Part shown: positions 13,199 through 22,200 of the stretch, piece by piece
Layout: each line of letters starts with the position of its first letter
Numbering within the stretch: position 1 is the first letter of the stretch
Assembly (NCBI GenBank): GCA_046565865.1
Contig: JBKHXU010000194.1
Coordinates: 1-23,948 of the forward strand
DNA: 23,948 nt
Direction: 5' to 3'
Source of the DNA: JBKHXU01 sp046565865
GTDB lineage: Bacteria; Pseudomonadota; Gammaproteobacteria; Acidiferrobacterales; Sulfurifustaceae
Made by a program: the position numbers and the translations under genes
The notes under the pieces: model-generated
What the model saw: only the letters and a program-made list of their open reading frames with translations
Told to the model about the DNA's origin: nothing
Databases searched by the model: none

Positions 13199-14512
13199 AT
13201 GCGCGACTCCTCCTCGGACACGGCGCGCGCCGATACACGGCGGCTCTTGGCGCTGTTCGCCCTCGCCTATTTCGCGCAGGCGCTGAGCCAGCTCGGCGGG
13301 CTCATCGGACAACCGCTCGCGTATTACCTTAAACAGGGGGTCGGCCTCAACGCCGCCGACGTCGCCGACTACCTCGCCATTCTGTCGCTGCCGTGGATGA
13401 TCAAACCGGTCTACGGTCTGATCAGCGACTATTTGCCGCTGTTCGGCTACCGGCGCCGGACCTGGTTGTTCGTCGTCAATCTCTGCGCCGCCGCCGGTTT
13501 TCTGTGGGTCGCCAACGTCGCCGACGTCGGCACACTGCTGATCGCGCTGTTTCTCACCGCGTTTGGCACCGCGGCGGCGGATGTGATCATTGACGCGGTC
13601 ATGGTCGAGGCGGGCAATCGTACCGGCGCGACCGGGCGCTTTCTCGGCGTGCAGTGGATGGGATTTAAATCCGGCGCCATCGTGACCGCGCTCGCGGGCG
13701 GCTATCTCGCCTCGATGTCGGAACCCGCGACGGGACTACACATCGCCGCCAGCATTACGTTGGTGGCGCCGCTCGCGGTCCTGATCGTGAGCTATCTGTT
13801 CGTGCGCGAAATGCCAAGCCGCATCGATGTCGAACAAATGCGCGCGACGACGCGCAGCCTGTGGCAGGCGCTGCGGACCCCGGCGCTACGCGTGGCCGCG
13901 GTGTTTCTCGCGCTGTGGTGTTTCAGTCCGGCGTTCGGTACGCCGCTCTACTATCACATGACCGACCGGCTCGGCTTTGCGCAGAGCTTTATTGGCCAAC
14001 TCAACGCGCTCGCGGCCGGTGGCGCCATCGTCGGCGCGTGGAGCTATGCGCGCTACCTCGCGCCGCAACCGCTGGCGCGCACGGCGGTGATCAGCATCGT
14101 CGCCGCGGTACTCGGCGTGCTCGCCTATCTCGCGCTCGCGCACCCGAGCCCGCGTGCCGGCATCATCGCGGTGCCGGTCAGCATCGCGGTCGGCATGACG
14201 GCGCAGATCGGCATGCTCATGATCCTCGCCGTCGCCGCCGCCGCCTGTCCGCCGCGCGTCGAGGGCTTCGTGTTCGCGGCGCTGATGTCGCTCTACAACG
14301 GGGTGGAACAGCTTTCGGCTGTGATTGGCGCGCGGCTGTACGAACATGTCTTCGACCGCGCACTCGCGCCGCTGCTGTGGGTGGCCGCCGCGTCGCTGAT
14401 GTTGTGTTTGCTGCTAGTACCGAGCTTCAATCGGCTTGAAAAACAAAACCCGGCGCCCGCCGGGTCGTCTTCGAAGCGAGCGGCGGATATGCGCCGCCGT
14501 GAAGCGAGTTGA
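13199..14512 (+). CDS. MFS-type transporter of the folate-biopterin transporter (FBT/BT1) group
   Basis: A 437-residue inner-membrane transporter with about 12 hydrophobic helices. The segment LPWMIKPVYGLISDYLPLFGYRRRTWL (about residues 62-88) is characteristic of the FBT/BT1 group of the major facilitator superfamily, as is ADVIIDAVMVEAG further on. Relatives include eukaryotic and cyanobacterial folate/biopterin carriers and many uncharacterised bacterial proteins. The substrate here is not known, and AmpG-like or general MFS carriers are alternatives. The ATG at 13199 is preferred over a TTG at 13181, because helix 1 follows closely. The last 20 codons are polar and overlap the minus-strand terminator of the rhodanese gene. 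Gap to paralog B is 32 bases, so co-transcription is possible. Confidence 0.83.
   Translation: MRDSSSDTARADTRRLLALFALAYFAQALSQLGGLIGQPLAYYLKQGVGLNAADVADYLAILSLPWMIKPVYGLISDYLPLFGYRRRTWLFVVNLCAAAGFLWVANVADVGTLLIALFLTAFGTAAADVIIDAVMVEAGNRTGATGRFLGVQWMGFKSGAIVTALAGGYLASMSEPATGLHIAASITLVAPLAVLIVSYLFVREMPSRIDVEQMRATTRSLWQALRTPALRVAAVFLALWCFSPAFGTPLYYHMTDRLGFAQSFIGQLNALAAGGAIVGAWSYARYLAPQPLARTAVISIVAAVLGVLAYLALAHPSPRAGIIAVPVSIAVGMTAQIGMLMILAVAAAACPPRVEGFVFAALMSLYNGVEQLSAVIGARLYEHVFDRALAPLLWVAAASLMLCLLLVPSFNRLEKQNPAPAGSSSKRAADMRRREAS
14436..14464 (-). terminator. Intrinsic terminator of the minus-strand rhodanese gene
   Basis: On the minus strand a CCCGGC / GCCGGG stem (14449-14464) with a four-base loop is followed by TTTTGTTTTTC. 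It is a strong intrinsic terminator 70 bases beyond the rhodanese stop. It lies entirely within the 3' coding end of the convergent transporter gene. Confidence 0.8.
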
Positions 14513-14534
14513 ATCGCCGGACTGGGGCTACGGA

Positions 14535-14882
14535 TCAGGCGCTGATCGGCACGTTCGCGATCTCACCACCCGAGCCCGCCCAGGCGATCATGCCGCCGCG
14601 CAGGTTATAGACTTTGTCGTACCCTTGTTGCTGGAGGAACTGACACGCCTGCCCCGAACGCTGACCGCTGCGACAGATGAACACCAACGTCTCTTCGGGT
14701 TTAAGTTCGCTTAAGCGCAGCGGTACCGTCGTCAGCGGCATCGCGACCGCGCCGGGGATGGAACCGGCGGCGATCTCTTGCGGCGTACGCACATCGATGA
14801 TGCGGAACTGACCGGGTTTTTCCGCCAGCCACTGCTTTAGCTCGGTGGCATCTATTTCCTTGATGCGGCTTCCAAAGAACAT
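14535..14882 (-). CDS. Single-domain rhodanese
   Basis: A 115-residue cytoplasmic rhodanese. It has FRIIDVRTPQEIAAGSIPGAVAMPL and the active-site loop CRSGQRSG with Cys70, then GYDKVYNLRGGMIAW, the usual C-terminal block. The six-residue active loop fits a sulfurtransferase using thiosulfate or a persulfide, like GlpE/PspE. The frame is open upstream to 14990 but I use the ATG at 14882, which has AGGGGG upstream and begins where family similarity begins. It lies 82 bases downstream of thiC in the same direction. Since thiamine synthesis needs a sulfur donor for the thiazole, a link with thiC is conceivable but not shown; an AT-rich promoter candidate separates the genes. Confidence 0.92.
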   Translation of the reverse strand: MFFGSRIKEIDATELKQWLAEKPGQFRIIDVRTPQEIAAGSIPGAVAMPLTTVPLRLSELKPEETLVFICRSGQRSGQACQFLQQQGYDKVYNLRGGMIAWAGSGGEIANVPISA

Positions 14883-14915
14883 CGGTCTGTACCCCCTTCG
14901 CGGATCGAGCCGAAA

Positions 14916-14924
14916 ATATAAGCA
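14916..14924 (-). promoter_or_regulatory. Candidate extended -10 promoter for the rhodanese gene
   Basis: On the minus strand TGC-TTATAT (TG at 14923-14924, hexamer at 14916-14921) in an AT-rich patch that stands out from the GC-rich surroundings. Predicted start is about 27 bases before the ATG. The -35 region is poor. Confidence 0.35.
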
Positions 14925-14964
14925 GTCTCTTATATAAATACCAGACGCTGCAGCTGGGCGGCTT

Positions 14965-16842
<1,878 letters not shown>

Positions 16843-16849
16843 ATTGCGT

Positions 16850-16867
16850 TCCTCGCCGGATGGCGGA
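16850..16867 (-). promoter_or_regulatory. Hairpin covering the thiC ribosome binding site
   Basis: On the minus strand TCCGCC pairs with GGCG-A-GGA across an ATCC loop; the second arm includes the GAGGA ribosome binding site (16850-16854). This suits translational control of thiC by the TPP riboswitch. A competing CTTCCC/GGGAAG pairing with the 3' end of the aptamer is also visible. Confidence 0.45.
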
Positions 16868-16907
16868 TGTCGTGCGGCGCGGGGTGGAAACGGGAAGGAG
16901 TACGAAA

Positions 16908-16984
16908 GCTTCCCTCCGCCGGGATTAACCGGGTCAGGTTCAAAGGGTCTGTCTCAGCCCGCGCAACGCGCGAGGCACCCCTAG
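16908..16984 (-). promoter_or_regulatory. TPP riboswitch (THI box) upstream of thiC
   Basis: Read on the minus strand: AGGGGTGCC at the 5' end, GGGCTGAGA (CTGAGA at 16952-16957), CCCTTTGAACCTGA (16934-16947), a variable arm CCCGGTTAATCCCGG, and CGGAGGGAA closing P1. All conserved thiamin pyrophosphate-binding blocks are present in order. It lies about 65 bases before thiC, the expected position and target. High TPP should reduce thiC expression. Confidence 0.96.
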
Positions 16985-16996
16985 CCGTCGAGGCAA

Positions 16997-17024
16997 GCTA
17001 TAGCATGATCTGGAAAAAGTCCAC
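16997..17024 (-). promoter_or_regulatory. Candidate thiC promoter
   Basis: On the minus strand GTGGAC (17019-17024), 16-base spacer, and extended -10 TGC-TATAGC (hexamer 16997-17002). Predicted start at about 16990 is only a few bases before the TPP aptamer, as expected for a riboswitch leader. Confidence 0.5.
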
Positions 17025-17105
17025 CCGTGAACCCTCGATCTTGGCGCGCTTGCCCGGAAACGGAGCGGGCCTTTAGGCTGTGTACACGTACATAATGAGC
17101 GAAAT

Positions 17106-17765
17106 ATGAACATCGACTTCGAACGCGCGCGCCGCAACATGTTGGATCAACAGATCCGGCCGTGGGAGGTCACCGACCAACGCGTGCTGGACGCGATCGC
17201 GACCACGCCGCGCGAGGATTACGTACCGAGCGCTTACCGCCGCCTCGCGTTCGCCGACATGAACATCCCGCTGGCGCACGGCCAGGTCATGATGCCGCCA
17301 AAGCTCGAGGCGCGGCTGCTACAGGCGCTTTCGATCGAACCCGATGACAAGATTCTCGAAATCGGCACCGGCAGCGGCTACGTCACCTCGCTGCTCGCCA
17401 AGCTTGGGCACCACGTCACGAGTATCGATATTTTTTCGGACTTCACCACCCAGGCGGCGCAGAAACTCGCGGCGCACGGGATCCATAACGTGACGCTCGA
17501 AGTCGGCGACGCCGCGCGCGGCTGGTCGCGCGGTGTGCCATACGATGTCATTTTTATCACCGGCTCGTTGCCGCTGCCGCCGGACGATTTTCGTTCAGCA
17601 CTGGCGCCGGGCGGGCGTCTGGTCGCCATCGTCGGCAACGCCCCGGCGATGGAGGCGCGGCGTATCGAACACGTGGCGGGACAAAACTTTCGCGTGCGCT
17701 CGCTGTTTGAAACCGTGTTGCCGCCACTCGTGAACGCGCCGACGCCGACGCGGTTCGTGTTCTGA
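17106..17765 (+). CDS. Protein-L-isoaspartate O-methyltransferase-like methyltransferase
   Basis: A 219-residue SAM-dependent methyltransferase related to PIMT (Pcm). The SAM-binding motif LEIGTGSGYVTSLLA (84-98) and the PREDYVP block (35-41) are those of the family. The segment that in classical Pcm reads GQTISQP is GQVMMPP here (59-65), so the residues that form the isoaspartyl site differ. It may therefore not be a canonical repair enzyme. The stop is two bases before the next gene, a rhodanese, with which it forms an operon that also includes an NTF2-like gene. Upstream is a GTACACGTACATAAT stretch that could include a -10. The name Pcm-like is safer than Pcm. Confidence 0.85.
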   Translation: MNIDFERARRNMLDQQIRPWEVTDQRVLDAIATTPREDYVPSAYRRLAFADMNIPLAHGQVMMPPKLEARLLQALSIEPDDKILEIGTGSGYVTSLLAKLGHHVTSIDIFSDFTTQAAQKLAAHGIHNVTLEVGDAARGWSRGVPYDVIFITGSLPLPPDDFRSALAPGGRLVAIVGNAPAMEARRIEHVAGQNFRVRSLFETVLPPLVNAPTPTRFVF

Positions 17766-17767
17766 CC

Positions 17768-18088
17768 ATGATCTCGCAATTGACGGTGCAGGCGTTGCAG
17801 CAGCGATTGGTAGCGGGCGAACGCCTGACCATCGTCGACGTACGCGAAGGCTGGGAATACGCGCTGTGCGCGTTGCCGGATTCGCTGCATTTGCCGATGG
17901 CGCTGGTGCCGCACCGGTGCGAGCAATTGCCGCGCGACAGCGATATCGTCGTCGTCTGCCACCACGGCGTGCGCAGCCAGATGGCGGCGGGCATGCTGCA
18001 TCGTAACGGCTTTACGCGGCTTTACAATTTGCGCGGCGGCATCGACGCCTGGGCGCGGGAGATCGATCCGCAAATGACGGTCTATTGA
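17768..18088 (+). CDS. Single-domain rhodanese-like protein
   Basis: A 106-residue cytoplasmic rhodanese. It carries LTIVDVREGWEYALCALPDSLHLPM, the active-site loop CHHGVRSQ with Cys64, and GFTRLYNLRGGIDAWA. The CHHGxRS loop is a common variant in proteobacterial single-domain rhodaneses. It starts two bases after the methyltransferase gene and ends three bases before the NTF2-like gene, so all three are probably one transcript. In many proteobacteria, from memory, a similar methyltransferase-rhodanese pair sits next to tolC; no tolC is present here. Sulfur donor and acceptor are unknown. Confidence 0.92.
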   Translation: MISQLTVQALQQRLVAGERLTIVDVREGWEYALCALPDSLHLPMALVPHRCEQLPRDSDIVVVCHHGVRSQMAAGMLHRNGFTRLYNLRGGIDAWAREIDPQMTVY

Positions 18089-18091
18089 AAC

Positions 18092-18502
18092 ATGGGCGAG
18101 ACGCGTTACTACACATCGCAAGAGGCCGAGGCGGCGTTCTACGCCGCGTTCCAACGCAAGGACCTCGGCGCGATGATGACGGTGTGGGACGACAGCGCCG
18201 ACATCGTCTGCGTGCACCCGGGCGGTCGCATGCTGGTGGGCGCCGACGCCGTGCGCGCCAGTTGGCAGGACATTTTCCAGCGCGGGCCGATGCTGCAATT
18301 CATCGTCGATGAGCGCCAACGGGCCGAGGATGGGGAGCTGGCGCTGCACGTCGTGCACGAACACATCCGCGTCGGTGGTGAAATGGCGCCGGCGCCGGTG
18401 CTCGCCACCAACGCCTACCGCCGCACCGCGCATGGCTGGCGCATGATCCTGCACCACGCCTCGCCGGCCCCGGTCGGAGACGGACCGACCACGGTACATT
18501 GA
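18092..18502 (+). CDS. NTF2/SnoaL-like (DUF4440-type) protein
   Basis: A 136-residue protein of the NTF2-like cone fold. It has EAEAAFYAAFQRKDLGAMMTVWDDSADIVCVHPGGRMLVGADAVRASWQDIF, the usual helix-then-strand opening with a conserved V-C-V-H-P-G segment, and a C-terminal NAYRRTAHGWRMILHHASP strand. Such proteins serve as small enzymes or ligand-binding modules; nothing here identifies the ligand. The HHASP end is typical of a conserved bacterial subgroup. It is the last gene of the operon with the methyltransferase and rhodanese, followed by a strong terminator ten bases beyond the stop. Confidence 0.85.
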   Translation: MGETRYYTSQEAEAAFYAAFQRKDLGAMMTVWDDSADIVCVHPGGRMLVGADAVRASWQDIFQRGPMLQFIVDERQRAEDGELALHVVHEHIRVGGEMAPAPVLATNAYRRTAHGWRMILHHASPAPVGDGPTTVH

Positions 18503-18511
18503 CGCCCAAAA

Positions 18512-18538
18512 GAAAACGGCCCCAGCGGGGCCGTTTTC
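18512..18538. terminator. Perfect bidirectional terminator
   Basis: GAAAACGGCCCC (18512-18523), AGC loop, GGGGCCGTTTTC (18527-18538): a perfect 12-bp stem with A and T runs on opposite sides. It serves the plus-strand operon ending at 18502 and the minus-strand barrel gene ending at 18558. Confidence 0.92.
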
Positions 18539-18557
18539 GACATCTTCGTAGCGCGGT

Positions 18558-19064
18558 TTACGGGCGGTAAACGAAATTGAACTGCAACGAACTGACTTCA
18601 TCGCGCTCGACAAACTCTAGGCGCAACTGCGTCTGCTTGTTGACGTTGAAGCCGGCCCCGATGCCGACCATAAGGCCATCGTCATCGCCAAAGTCGAGAC
18701 CCGCGCGCCCTAACAACTCGAACTGCGGGTTGAATTGCAGACGACCGACGCCCGTGGCCCACAGCCCCTTGGCGCGCGCATCGACCGTGAACGGACCGAC
18801 CCGCACGTCCATATCACCGGTGTCCATGTACCCGACCTCGAGATCGAGCGCGACGTTCTGCGCTACTTGGCCGAACTCGTAGCCGCCAAAGAACTGGTAT
18901 CCGGTGCCATCGTCCGAACCGGAAACGTCGTTCTGGCTCAGCCCGGCACCGACGAACAACCGGCCGGTATCCACCCCCCCGGCGGCGGCATTGGCGAGCG
19001 GCGACGCCGCCAAGGCCGCGATGGCGCATACCGCGAGCGATGCGCGAGCAATATTATTTTTCAC
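18558..19064 (-). CDS. Small outer-membrane beta-barrel protein
   Basis: A 168-residue exported protein with a signal peptide to about residue 27 (SLAVCAIAALAASPLANA). The mature part shows repeated amphipathic strands: RLFVGAGLSQNDV, GYQFFGGYEFG, NVALDLEVGYMDTG, GLWATGVGRLQF, FELLGRAGLDFG, LMVGIGAGFNV, TQLRLEFVERD and a final SSLQFNFVYRP. This is an eight-strand barrel of the OmpA/OmpX-like superfamily, with no periplasmic domain. Function is unknown; relatives are generally annotated as porin-family or outer-membrane protein. It is convergent with the NTF2-like operon and precedes waaA on the same strand, but is separated from it by 106 bases. The C-terminal Pro after an aromatic is unusual for a barrel insertion signal. 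Confidence 0.85.
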   Translation of the reverse strand: MKNNIARASLAVCAIAALAASPLANAAAGGVDTGRLFVGAGLSQNDVSGSDDGTGYQFFGGYEFGQVAQNVALDLEVGYMDTGDMDVRVGPFTVDARAKGLWATGVGRLQFNPQFELLGRAGLDFGDDDGLMVGIGAGFNVNKQTQLRLEFVERDEVSSLQFNFVYRP

Positions 19065-19170
19065 GACAACCTCCGAATTTGTTGTTAGTTAAACCGCGCG
19101 CAGCGTAGGGCAGTGCCCCGCCGATTGCAGCAGTCGCGCCGCGCGCTCATCCGTGGCGCCACGCCGTTAA

Positions 19171-20445
19171 TCAGCTTTCGCGGCGATCCAATACCGCCTC
19201 GATCAACGCCAGCGTCTTCGCTACCGCGCCTCGATTTTCATCGACCATGCGCTTGCCGGCCTCGCCGGCCTCAAACCGCCGGTTGGCATTGCCCAGGAAA
19301 TCCGAAATCGCCGGCGCCAGCTGCGATGCATTATGAATTTGGGTGCCGGCGCCGCGCTCGATGGTCAAACGACTGATCTCGGCGAAATTGAACATGTGCG
19401 GTCCGAACACAACGGGCGTGCCGACCGCTGCTCCCTCCAGCAGATTGTGACCGCCGGTGGACACGAGGCTGCCGCCGACAAAGGCCACATCGGCAGCGGC
19501 GTAAAACAGCTGCAGCTCGCCCATGGTATCGCCGATAACGACATCGACCTCGTGCGGGATCGGACCGCGCCGTTCGCTCCAGAGCGCCACCCGACATCCC
19601 GCCTTTTTTGCCACGCGTGCCGCCTGCGCAAAACGTTCCGGGTGCCGCGGCACGATCACCAATAGGTGATCCGGAAAACGCCGCGTCAATTGCGCCCGCG
19701 CCGCCAATACGAGCTCCTCTTCGCCCTCGTGGGTGCTCGCCGCGAGCCATACCGGCCGATCGCGACCCCACTGCCCACGCAACACCTCGGCCGCCTCGCG
19801 CAGGCTCGCGGGCAGATTGAGCTCGAATTTGACGCTGCCGGTAACGTGCACTGCCGCCGCCGGAGCGCCGAGCGTGCGCAGACGCTCGGCGTCGGCCACG
19901 GATTGTGCGGCGAGCACGGTCGTGTTCGCCAGCGTTGCGCGCGTGAAACGTGCGACGCGTAGATAGCGGTGCATGGCGGCCTCGGACATGCGCACATTCA
20001 CGACACACACCGGAATCGCGCGCGCCTTACACAGACGGAAGGTGTTCGGCCACAGCTCGGTCTCCATGACGATGGCGATCGCCGGGTGCGTACGATCGAG
20101 AAAACGCGTAACCGCGGACGGCAGATCGTACGGGACGTAACGGTGATCGACATCCTCGAACACGGACATGACCGTCGCGGCGCCGGTCGGCGTAGTGGTC
20201 GTAATCAACAACCGGTGCTCGGGATAGCGCTTGGTCAACGCCCGCACCAGCGGTACGGCCGCCCGCACCTCACCGACCGAAACGGCGTGAATCCAAATCA
20301 CACGCGACGCCGTCAGCGGCGGCACGAACCCAAAACGCTCCGGGATCCGATGCCAGTACGCGCGCTGGCGCAAGCCGCGCCATAACAGTCGCACCAGTAC
20401 ATACGGTGTGCCCAGACGCAGCAGCCAGGTATACAGCCACTGCAT
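19171..20445 (-). CDS. waaA: 3-deoxy-D-manno-octulosonic acid (Kdo) transferase WaaA
   Basis: Inner-membrane-associated GT-B glycosyltransferase that adds Kdo from CMP-Kdo to lipid IVA. The 424-residue length is typical. An N-terminal hydrophobic anchor (MQWLYTWLLRLGTPYVLVRLL) is followed by IWIHAVSVGEVRA, which contains the catalytic glutamate, then LITTTTPTGA, YVPYDLP, the ETELWPN motif and, in the C-terminal half, GGSLVSTGGHNLLEGAAVGTPVVFGPHMFNF. Mono- versus bifunctionality cannot be told by reading. Its ATG overlaps the waaC stop by one base (TGATG), so translation is coupled. The function and operon context are secure. Confidence 0.97.
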   Translation of the reverse strand: MQWLYTWLLRLGTPYVLVRLLWRGLRQRAYWHRIPERFGFVPPLTASRVIWIHAVSVGEVRAAVPLVRALTKRYPEHRLLITTTTPTGAATVMSVFEDVDHRYVPYDLPSAVTRFLDRTHPAIAIVMETELWPNTFRLCKARAIPVCVVNVRMSEAAMHRYLRVARFTRATLANTTVLAAQSVADAERLRTLGAPAAAVHVTGSVKFELNLPASLREAAEVLRGQWGRDRPVWLAASTHEGEEELVLAARAQLTRRFPDHLLVIVPRHPERFAQAARVAKKAGCRVALWSERRGPIPHEVDVVIGDTMGELQLFYAAADVAFVGGSLVSTGGHNLLEGAAVGTPVVFGPHMFNFAEISRLTIERGAGTQIHNASQLAPAISDFLGNANRRFEAGEAGKRMVDENRGAVAKTLALIEAVLDRRES

Positions 20446-21404
20446 CAGCGCACCCCGAGTCGCTGCATCGCAGCGCGCACGTCATCCGGAGTCGGCGTGC
20501 GACCGCGGCCACCCAAGTTGATCGCGCGTGCGGGATCGGCCGGCAGCACGCCGGTCAGCGTCGGGTCGCTGTCGGTGTAGAGCGCGATCGTCGGCCGGCC
20601 GAGGGCCCCGGCGAGATGTACCAGCCCGGTATCGACGCCGATGACGAGCGTGGCACCGGCGATGATCCCGGCGAGCGTTCTTAACGTCAGCGGCTCGAGC
20701 GTCCGCGCGCGTGGGATGCGCGCGGCCAGCCGTTGCGCGTGGGCGCGCTCGGCGTCGGTGCCGGACGGCAACCACGCGGCGAATCCGAGGCGTCGCAACT
20801 CCTCACCGATGGCGACCCAATGGTCATCCGGCCAGCGCTTGGAAGCGCGGCTGGTGGCGTGCAGCAGCACCGCATAGCGATCCGTCGTTGGCGATGATGG
20901 CGCGGGCGCAATGCCGTAGTCGGGCGCATCGGCGGGCACGGCATAGCCGCAGGCCAGTGCCGCGAGCGCGCGATTGCGCGTCACCGCGTGCTGCCCACGT
21001 GCGACGGGGTAGTGCCGCTGATAGAAAACGGTGGCGATCCGCTCGCGCACCGAGTCACGGTCCTGTCCCGCGACCGGTCCCCGCGCACAAGCCCCGAGGA
21101 CCGCGCTCTTCAACAACCCCTGACTATCGAGCACGAGATCGTAGCGCTCGCTACGCAGCGTCCGCAGGAACGTGCGCGTGGCCGACCAGGTGGCCGGCCG
21201 CCATGGCGCGCGGCGCCAACGCCGAAGCGCCACCGGGATCACGCGGCGCACGCCGGGGTGCAGCGCCGGGATATCGGCGTACGCCTGCTCCACCAGCCAG
21301 TCGAGGCGCGCGTCCGGAACCCGCGCGTGGATGTCGCGAACGATCGGCAAGTTGTGAATCACGTCGCCCAGCGAGGACGTTTTAATTATCAAGATGGCGG
21401 GCAC
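20445..21404 (-). CDS. waaC: Lipopolysaccharide heptosyltransferase I (WaaC)
   Basis: GT9 glycosyltransferase that adds the first L-glycero-D-manno-heptose to Kdo of the LPS inner core. The 319-residue protein has the WaaC N-terminus ILIIKTSSLGDVIHNLPIV, DSQGLLKSA, and the C-terminal half with LLHATSRASKRWPDDHW and IGVDTGLVHLAGALGRPTIALY, which matches WaaC more closely than WaaF. The start is GTG at 21404. It runs into waaA with a one-base overlap. The divergent glycosyltransferase begins only 27 bases from this start, so promoters for both directions must overlap coding regions or each other. Confidence 0.93.
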   Translation of the reverse strand: MPAILIIKTSSLGDVIHNLPIVRDIHARVPDARLDWLVEQAYADIPALHPGVRRVIPVALRRWRRAPWRPATWSATRTFLRTLRSERYDLVLDSQGLLKSAVLGACARGPVAGQDRDSVRERIATVFYQRHYPVARGQHAVTRNRALAALACGYAVPADAPDYGIAPAPSSPTTDRYAVLLHATSRASKRWPDDHWVAIGEELRRLGFAAWLPSGTDAERAHAQRLAARIPRARTLEPLTLRTLAGIIAGATLVIGVDTGLVHLAGALGRPTIALYTDSDPTLTGVLPADPARAINLGGRGRTPTPDDVRAAMQRLGVR

Positions 21405-21419
21405 GCCGGCATTTTCGCA

Positions 21420-21425
21420 TACAAT
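21420..21425 (+). promoter_or_regulatory. Candidate -10 of the GT2 gene (leaderless)
   Basis: TACAAT at 21420-21425 ends six bases before the ATG at 21432, so transcription would begin at or next to the start codon. The -35 region is unconvincing. Confidence 0.3.
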
Positions 21426-21431
21426 GGCGAC

Positions 21432-22184
21432 ATGGCCGAGCCGTTATCGGTGGTCGTCATCACGCTCAATGCCGAGCGCCAGCTCGCGAGCTGCCTCGAG
21501 AGCGCGGCATTCGCCGACGAGTTGCTGGTGGTCGACAGCGGCAGTACCGATACCACCCTCGATATCGCCAAGCGCCACGGTACGCGCGTGCTGCACCAGG
21601 CCTGGCTCGGCTACGGCAGACAAAAACACTACGCCGTGACCCAAGCGCGCCATCGTTGGGTGCTGTGCCTCGATGCCGACGAACGCGTAAGCGAGCCGTT
21701 GCGAGATTCGATCCGCACCGCGCTACAGAACCCGCGCCATGCCGCGTACGAGATGCCGCGCCGCAATCGCTTCATGGGCCGCTGGCTGCGCTTCGGCGAG
21801 GGCTACCCCGATCGCAGCGTGCGTCTGTTCGACCGCGAGCGCGCGCAGTGGAGCGAGGACGCGGTGCACGAGAAGGTCATCGTGCGCGGCACAGTCGGCC
21901 GACTCGCGGGCGACATCCTGCACGAAAGCGAAGCCGGACTGGCGGACTACATCAGCAAGCAAAACCGTTACACCAGCCTGCACGCCGACGCGTTGTGGCG
22001 AAACTACCGGGTGGGCGCGGCGCGGCTCGTCCTGAGCCCCGTGTTCCGCTTTATCAAGTTCTATCTGTTTCGCCTGGGATTCCTCGACGGCATTCCGGGA
22101 CTGGTGCATATCTCGGTCGGCTGTTTCAACAGCTTCATGAAATACGCCAAGGTGCTGGAGCGCCAAGCGCACAAGCCGAACTAG
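21432..22184 (+). CDS. Family-2 glycosyltransferase (WaaE/KdtX-like, LPS core)
   Basis: A 250-residue GT2 glycosyltransferase resembling the LPS-core glucosyltransferases of the WaaE/KdtX type. It has SVVVITLNAERQLASCLESA, ELLVVDSGSTDTTLDIA, and the DxD-like WVLCLDADERVS, then a cluster around RNRFMGRWLRFGEGYPDRSVRLF and W-S-E-D-A-V-H-E-K. The C-terminal part has an amphipathic or membrane-near segment, FIKFYLFRLGFLDGIPGLVH. These features fit the group that adds a hexose to the heptose of the inner core, but the acceptor here is inferred. I start at ATG 21432; the frame is open far upstream only because it lies antisense to waaC. Divergent from waaC, convergent with the DUF4254 gene. Confidence 0.88.
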   Translation: MAEPLSVVVITLNAERQLASCLESAAFADELLVVDSGSTDTTLDIAKRHGTRVLHQAWLGYGRQKHYAVTQARHRWVLCLDADERVSEPLRDSIRTALQNPRHAAYEMPRRNRFMGRWLRFGEGYPDRSVRLFDRERAQWSEDAVHEKVIVRGTVGRLAGDILHESEAGLADYISKQNRYTSLHADALWRNYRVGAARLVLSPVFRFIKFYLFRLGFLDGIPGLVHISVGCFNSFMKYAKVLERQAHKPN

Positions 22185-22200
22185 CGCCAGTTCAAACGTA

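Noticed and set aside
20988..21431. Upstream extension of the GT2 reading frame across waaC
   Set aside because: It lies antisense to waaC, and glycosyltransferase similarity begins exactly at ATG 21432.
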